A program made the translations under genes and the position numbers. Under the pieces are notes generated by a model. That model was not told the DNA's origin, ran no database searches, and worked only from the letters and a program-made list of their open reading frames with translations. From Chryseobacterium sp. 18061 (GTDB lineage Bacteria > Pseudomonadota > Gammaproteobacteria > Enterobacterales > Enterobacteriaceae): a stretch of DNA of 64,000 nt. The stretch lies in contig CACSKA010000002.1 in the NCBI GenBank assembly GCA_902706205.1, positions 310,001 to 374,000 of the forward strand, given 5' to 3'. Positions 59,446-64,000 of the stretch are shown here, piece after piece. Within the stretch, counting starts at the first letter, position 1. Each line of letters opens with the position of its first letter.

Positions 59446-60039
59446 GTGCGATTTCTGACAACGTTATTGGTATCTCTGGCGGTGCTTGTCACCGCTGGTT
59501 GTGGCTGGCACCTGCGCAGTTCGACGCAGGTTCCGGACAATATGAAAAAGATGATTTTTATCTCAGGCGATCCTAACGGACCGTTGAGCCGCTCGGTACG
59601 TAACCAGTTACGCCTGAACGGGATTGAGATTGTCGAAGCCAGCTCTATTCGCCAGGATATTCCATCCCTGCGTCTGGGCGGTGCATCGATTGGCAAAGAT
59701 ACCGCGTCCGTATTCCAGGACGGCAGAACGGCGGAATACCAGATGGTCATGACCGTCCATGCCAGCGTGCTTATCCCGGGTCACGACATCTATCCAATCA
59801 GCGCCAAGGTTTATCGTTCGTACTTCGATAACCCACAACAGGCGCTGGCGAAAGATTCCGAGCAGGAGATAATCGTCCAGGAGATGTACGACAAAGCCGC
59901 TCAACAGCTGATTCGTAAGCTGCCAAGCGTCAAGGTGGCGGATGCTGAAGCCACCAAAGAGGACGAGCAGTCTGCTACGGATGCTAACGCAACCGAAGCA
60001 CCGGCCGGAACTCGCGTCTCCACGACTCTGGGTAACTGA
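59446..60039 (+). CDS. lptE: LPS-assembly lipoprotein LptE
   Basis: Outer-membrane lipoprotein plugging LptD in lipopolysaccharide export, 197 residues (E. coli 193). Signal [19 protein letters not shown] with lipobox VTAGC. GTG start after GGGAGGA. The C-terminal tail is low-complexity and variable. Its stop overlaps the holA start (TGATG). Confidence 0.96.
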   Translation: MRFLTTLLVSLAVLVTAGCGWHLRSSTQVPDNMKKMIFISGDPNGPLSRSVRNQLRLNGIEIVEASSIRQDIPSLRLGGASIGKDTASVFQDGRTAEYQMVMTVHASVLIPGHDIYPISAKVYRSYFDNPQQALAKDSEQEIIVQEMYDKAAQQLIRKLPSVKVADAEATKEDEQSATDANATEAPAGTRVSTTLGN

Positions 60040-61070
60040 TGATTCGGCTGTACCCAGAACAACTCCGCGCGCAGCTCTCTGAAGGGCTGCGCGCGGCGTA
60101 TTTACTCCTCGGAAACGACCCTCTTTTGCTTCAAGAAAGTCAGGATGCCATTCGCCTCGCGGCAGGGGCTCAGGGCTTTGATGAACACCACACCGTCACG
60201 ATAGACGTCAGTACCGACTGGAATGCGCTGTTTGCGCTTAGCCAGGAACGCAGCCTGTTCGCCACGCGTCAAACGCTGACGCTGGTCCTGCCGGATAATG
60301 GTCCGAATGCGGCCATTAATGAACAGTTCATGGCGCTGATTGGCCTGCTCCACGACGAATTATTGCTGATTATCCGCGGTAATAAACTGACCAAAGCCCA
60401 AGAAAATGCGGCCTGGTATAACGCACTTTCCGGACGTGCAGCGCAGGTTTCCTGCCAGACGCCTGAACAAGCACAGCTGCCGCGCTGGCTCGCCACGCGT
60501 GCTAAACAGCTAAATTTGCAGCTCGATGACGCCGCAAGCCAACTGCTTTGCTATTGCTATGAAGGCAACCTGCTGGCGCTGGCCCAGGCGCTTGAACGCC
60601 TGTCACTCCTGTGGCCAGACGGTAAACTGACGCTGCCGCGGGTTGAGCAGGCGGTAAATGATGCTGCGCACTTTACACCGTTTCACTGGCTGGATGCGCT
60701 GCTGGCAGGAAAAAGCAAACGCGCATTGCATATCCTGCAGCAGTTACGCCAGGAAGGCAGTGAGCCGGTTATTCTGCTGCGAACCCTTCAGCGCGAACTT
60801 CTGCTGCTGGTGAACATGAAGCGTCAATCGGTCAACACGCCGCTGCGTGCACTGTTCGATAAGCACCGCGTCTGGCAGAATCGTCGACCGTTATTTACTG
60901 AGGCGCTGAACCGCCTGAGCCCGGAGCAGCTGCGCCATGCGGTGTCTCTTCTGGCGCGAACTGAGCTCACGCTCAAACAGGATTACGGTCAGTCGGTCTG
61001 GGCTGAACTCGACGGTCTGTCGCTGCTGCTGTGTCACAAAAATCTGCCCGACGTTTTTTTTGAAGGATGA
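60039..61070 (+). CDS. holA: DNA polymerase III delta subunit
   Basis: Clamp-loader subunit that opens the beta clamp, 343 residues as in E. coli. [13 protein letters not shown] opens the AAA+-like domain 1, with [12 protein letters not shown]; the C-terminal collar domain contains [13 protein letters not shown]. Coupled to lptE. Confidence 0.97.
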   Translation: MIRLYPEQLRAQLSEGLRAAYLLLGNDPLLLQESQDAIRLAAGAQGFDEHHTVTIDVSTDWNALFALSQERSLFATRQTLTLVLPDNGPNAAINEQFMALIGLLHDELLLIIRGNKLTKAQENAAWYNALSGRAAQVSCQTPEQAQLPRWLATRAKQLNLQLDDAASQLLCYCYEGNLLALAQALERLSLLWPDGKLTLPRVEQAVNDAAHFTPFHWLDALLAGKSKRALHILQQLRQEGSEPVILLRTLQRELLLLVNMKRQSVNTPLRALFDKHRVWQNRRPLFTEALNRLSPEQLRHAVSLLARTELTLKQDYGQSVWAELDGLSLLLCHKNLPDVFFEG

Positions 61071-61071
61071 T

Positions 61072-61713
61072 ATGACGGCGTTAAAGGCACTCTACGGCGG
61101 CACGTTTGATCCCGTACATTATGGTCACCTCAAGCCGGTTGAAATTCTGGCAAACCTGATTGGCCTGTCAAAGGTCATCATCATGCCGAACAACGTCCCG
61201 CCGCATCGTCCACAGCCGGAAGCGACCAGCGCCCAGCGAACCGAAATGCTGGAGCTGGCTATCGCCAATAAACCCTTGTTTGAACTCGATGAACGCGAAC
61301 TGCGCCGTGATACGCGTTCGTACACATCGGAAACACTGCGCGAATGGCGACAGGAACAGGGTCCAACGCAGCCGCTGGCCTTTATTATTGGTCAGGACTC
61401 GCTGATCAACTTCCCATCATGGCACGACTACGAAAGCATTCTGGATAATGCGCATCTGTTGGTTTGCCGTCGTCCAGGCTATCCGATGGCGATGAAAGAG
61501 GAAATGCATCAGCATTGGCTGGATCACCATCTGACGAACTGCGCGGATGATTTACACCGCACTCCCGCAGGGAAAATTTATATCGCTGAAACACCTTGGT
61601 TCAATATTTCCGCCACGCTGATTCGCGAGCGCCTCCAGCAGGGAGAATCCTGCGACGAAATGTTGCCACAAGCCGTGCTGCGTTATATCCACCAACAAGG
61701 GCTTTACCAATAA
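61072..61713 (+). CDS. nadD: nicotinate-nucleotide adenylyltransferase
   Basis: Makes deamido-NAD from NaMN and ATP, 213 residues as in E. coli. [11 protein letters not shown] (9-19) is the nucleotidyltransferase HxGH motif; the second is [13 protein letters not shown]. The start is two bases after the holA stop; longer frames would overlap holA. In E. coli cobC follows; here it does not. Confidence 0.97.
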   Translation: MTALKALYGGTFDPVHYGHLKPVEILANLIGLSKVIIMPNNVPPHRPQPEATSAQRTEMLELAIANKPLFELDERELRRDTRSYTSETLREWRQEQGPTQPLAFIIGQDSLINFPSWHDYESILDNAHLLVCRRPGYPMAMKEEMHQHWLDHHLTNCADDLHRTPAGKIYIAETPWFNISATLIRERLQQGESCDEMLPQAVLRYIHQQGLYQ

Positions 61714-62001
61714 CTTTCCGGGGCTTACTGTGTGTAAACTCTGCGATATTCCTATTTTCATCGCCAACCTCCCTTCAGACCATTGACACCCCCTGACAGG
61801 CTGTTATTCTCCGCAGCCAGACTTGTCCCACCACACTGATTTACAGAAATTGTTTTACAAAAATGGCGATGCAATCATAGCCATTGGGTGGGATGATAGC
61901 GCGCCGGTACTGTCCGGCAGGCGACATTTGTCCGACTTCGTCCTGGTTTCAGGTATACTTACGGGCTGTTTATATTTTTCATCACCTGACCAGGGGGAAA
62001 C
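61714..62001. other. nadD-rsfS intergenic region
   Basis: This 288-base spacer sits where E. coli and Salmonella carry cobC. It contains a strong promoter (61783-61810), a second possible -10 TATACT (61954-61959), and a short GCCGG-tactgt-CCGGC hairpin near 61903-61920. No protein-coding gene or cobC remnant was seen. Confidence 0.7.
61783..61810 (+). promoter_or_regulatory. sigma-70 promoter for rsfS-rlmH-mrdA
   Basis: Consensus -35 TTGACA (61783-61788), 16-bp spacer, -10 TATTCT (61805-61810). It would give a leader of about 185 nt before rsfS. Confidence 0.65.
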
Positions 62002-62319
62002 TTGCAGGGTAAAGAACTCCAGGATTTTGTCATCGACAAAATCGACGATCTTAAGGGCCAGGACATCATCACTATCGATGTTCACGGCAAATCCAGTATC
62101 ACCGACTGCATGATTATCTGCACCGGTACGTCCACCCGTCATGTGGTGTCCATTGCCGATCACGTTGTCCAGGAATCTCGCGCTGCCGGTTTATACCCGC
62201 TGGGTGTAGAAGGCGAAAACGTCGCTGACTGGGTTGTGGTTGATCTCGGCGAAGTGATTGTTCACGTTATGCAGGAAGAAAGCCGTCGCCTGTATGAACT
62301 GGAAAAACTCTGGGGTTAA
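62002..62319 (+). CDS. rsfS: ribosomal silencing factor RsfS
   Basis: Binds L14 (uL14) on the 50S subunit and blocks subunit joining in stationary phase, 105 residues as in E. coli. TTG start (cagggggaaacTTG) with a strong GGGGGA site; the peptide [15 protein letters not shown] matches the family. Three bases before rlmH. Confidence 0.96.
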   Translation: MQGKELQDFVIDKIDDLKGQDIITIDVHGKSSITDCMIICTGTSTRHVVSIADHVVQESRAAGLYPLGVEGENVADWVVVDLGEVIVHVMQEESRRLYELEKLWG

Positions 62320-62322
62320 TGC

Positions 62323-62790
62323 GTGAAGCTGCAGCTCATTGCCGTGGGAACCAAAATGCCGGACTGGGTTCAGACCGGTTTCACGGAATACCTGCGCCGC
62401 TTTCCGCGAGACATGCCGTTTGAACTAGTGGAAATTCCTGCTGGTAAACGCGGTAAGAATGCCGATATCGCTCGCATTCTGGAAAAAGAAGGTGAATTGA
62501 TGCTGGCTGCGGCCGGCAAAAATCGCATTGTCACGCTGGATATCCCCGGAAAACCGTGGGATACACCGCAGCTGGCCCATGAGCTTGAGCGCTGGAAACA
62601 GGATGGGCGTGACGTCAGTCTGCTGATCGGTGGCCCGGAGGGGTTATCCCCTGCCTGTAAAGCTGCCGCAGAACAAAGTTGGTCTCTTTCCTCGCTCACT
62701 CTCCCTCACCCGTTGGTACGTGTGCTGGTTGCAGAAAGCCTTTATCGGGCGTGGAGTATTACCACCAACCACCCATACCACCGCGAGTAA
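62323..62790 (+). CDS. rlmH: 23S rRNA pseudouridine-1915 N3-methyltransferase
   Basis: SPOUT-class methyltransferase, 155 residues as in E. coli. GTG start ([15 protein letters not shown]). The SAM-binding knot has [10 protein letters not shown] and the C-terminus is the conserved TTNHPYHRE. Between rsfS and mrdA as in E. coli. Confidence 0.97.
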   Translation: MKLQLIAVGTKMPDWVQTGFTEYLRRFPRDMPFELVEIPAGKRGKNADIARILEKEGELMLAAAGKNRIVTLDIPGKPWDTPQLAHELERWKQDGRDVSLLIGGPEGLSPACKAAAEQSWSLSSLTLPHPLVRVLVAESLYRAWSITTNHPYHRE

Positions 62791-62817
62791 TGATGACCAG
62801 GTTAGATTAAGCAGCGG

Positions 62818-64000
62818 ATGAAATTACAGAATTCTTTTCGCGACTACACGGCTGAGTCCGCGCTGTTTGTGCGCCGGGCGGTAATCGCATTTTTGGGCAT
62901 ACTCGCGCTCAGCGGCGTGCTGGTTGTTAATCTCTATAATCTGCAGATTGTCCGCTTTACCGACTACCAGACCCGCTCCAACGAAAACCGCATCAAGCTG
63001 GTGCCAATCCCACCGAGCCGCGGCATTATCTATGACCGCAACGGCACTCCGCTGGCGTTGAACCGCACCATTTATCAGTTAGAGCTGATGCCGGAAAAGG
63101 TCGATAACCTCCAGCAAACGTTGAACGATCTGCGAAGCGTGGTCGACCTTACCGACGACGATATCGCCAACTTCAAGAAAGAGCGCGCCCGCTCTCACCG
63201 TTTCACCTCCATTCCAGTCAAAGTTAACCTGACAGAAGTTCAGGTCGCTCGTTTTGCGGTGAATCAGTACCGTTTCCCTGGCGTGGAAGTGAAAGGCTAC
63301 AAACGTCGCTACTATCCTTACGGCTCCGCACTGACGCATGTGATCGGCTACGTCTCGAAAATCAACGACAAAGACGTTGAACGCCTCGATAAAGAAGGCA
63401 AAACCGCTAACTACGCCGCAACCCACGATATCGGTAAGCTGGGCATTGAGCGCTATTACGAAGACGTGCTGCATGGAGAGACCGGCTATGAAGAGGTTGA
63501 AGTTAACAACCGCGGCCGCGTTATCCGTCAGCTGAAAGAAGTCTCGCCAACCGCCGGGCATGATATCCATCTGATGCTGGATCTGCAGTTACAGCAATAT
63601 ATTGAAACGCTGCTGGCGGGCAGCCGTGCAGCTGTGGTGGTCACCGATCCTCGCACTGGCGGCATCCTCGCTCTGGTTTCAATGCCAAGCTATGACCCGA
63701 ACCTGTTCGTGGATGGCATCTCCAGTAAAGATTATTCCGGGCTATTGAACGACCCGAATACGCCACTGGTGAACCGCGCCACGCAGGGTGTTTATCCTCC
63801 AGCGTCGACGGTAAAACCCTACGTTGCGGTCTCCGCATTGACGGCTGGCGTGATCACCCGCAATACTGGCCTGTTTGACCCTGGCTGGTGGCAGCTACCG
63901 GGCTCTGACAAACGCTATCGTGACTGGAAAAGATGGGGCCACGGCCACCTGAACGTCACCAAAGCGCTGGAAGAATCTGCGGATACCTTCTTCTATCAGG
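62818..64000 (+). CDS. mrdA: penicillin-binding protein 2, 3' end outside window
   Basis: Peptidoglycan transpeptidase of the elongasome (partner RodA), 633 residues in E. coli; the first 394 are visible. One N-terminal membrane helix (AVIAFLGILALSGVLVVNLY), the dimerisation domain with PIPPSRGIIYDRNG, and the catalytic S330 in PPASTVKPY. It is 27 bases after rlmH, consistent with a rsfS-rlmH-mrdA-rodA operon continuing to the right. Confidence 0.97.
   Translation, partial: MKLQNSFRDYTAESALFVRRAVIAFLGILALSGVLVVNLYNLQIVRFTDYQTRSNENRIKLVPIPPSRGIIYDRNGTPLALNRTIYQLELMPEKVDNLQQTLNDLRSVVDLTDDDIANFKKERARSHRFTSIPVKVNLTEVQVARFAVNQYRFPGVEVKGYKRRYYPYGSALTHVIGYVSKINDKDVERLDKEGKTANYAATHDIGKLGIERYYEDVLHGETGYEEVEVNNRGRVIRQLKEVSPTAGHDIHLMLDLQLQQYIETLLAGSRAAVVVTDPRTGGILALVSMPSYDPNLFVDGISSKDYSGLLNDPNTPLVNRATQGVYPPASTVKPYVAVSALTAGVITRNTGLFDPGWWQLPGSDKRYRDWKRWGHGHLNVTKALEESADTFFYQ

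Noticed and set aside
61823..62113. 96-codon frame in the nadD-rsfS spacer as a cobC replacement
   Set aside because: It overlaps rsfS out of frame, begins with TTG without a good ribosome-binding site, and resembles no phosphatase.

Overview
The window is a stretch of ordinary chromosome from a member of the Enterobacteriaceae close to Escherichia, Salmonella and Enterobacter. Nearly every protein can be aligned by eye with an E. coli K-12 counterpart at near-identical length, and gene order follows the E. coli gltA/sdh - kdp - fur - nag - leuS - mrdA region read in the opposite direction. It is not E. coli itself: pxpA, nei, the rihA/hscC cluster and cobC are missing from their usual places, YbgA is the long two-domain form, and ERIC elements and a CCCTCTCCC-type palindrome sit between genes. 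I cannot name the genus with confidence. No prophage, insertion sequence, CRISPR array or acquired island was seen.

Layout. 1-7.5 kb: TCA cycle genes (sucA cut by the left edge, sdhB, sdhA, sdhD and sdhC on the minus strand) divergent from gltA. 7.5-14.3 kb: pxpC, pxpB and ybgI (minus), dtpD (plus), then phr, ybgA and ybfA (minus). 14.6-22.4 kb: kdpFABCDE, high-affinity K+ uptake with its two-component regulator. 22.6-26.5 kb: the ornithine-responsive speFL leader with speF and potE (acid-stress decarboxylation and antiport). 26.6-28.9 kb: seqA-pgm (minus). 29.0-31.7 kb: ybfF, ybfE, fldA, uof-fur. 31.8-42.4 kb: a chitosugar and amino-sugar block, chiPQ (outer-membrane porin and lipoprotein), glnS, nagE and nagBACD, with NagC operators visible in front of chiP, nagE and nagB and a ChiX sRNA target site in the chiP leader. 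42.6-45.3 kb: asnB and an eight-gene Met/Leu/Gln tRNA operon. 45.4-52.3 kb: ubiF (minus), then miaB-ybeZ-ybeY-ybeX-lnt. 52.7-56.1 kb: gltIJKL glutamate/aspartate transporter with a SroC-like intergenic region. 56.2-64 kb: ybeL (minus), then leuS-lptE-holA-nadD and rsfS-rlmH-mrdA (mrdA is cut by the right edge).

The most interesting points are: a composite unit of a perfect G+C palindrome plus a related terminator, reused at the ends of gltA and gltL (and rearranged at potE); loss of pxpA with pxpBC retained; an operon of a TudS-like/DUF1722 fusion with DNA photolyase; an exactly 127-bp ERIC element embedded in the SroC region; a K19M change in the ornithine-sensing SpeFL peptide; and an enlarged, partly homogenised Gln tRNA set. 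No clearly undescribed multi-gene system was found.
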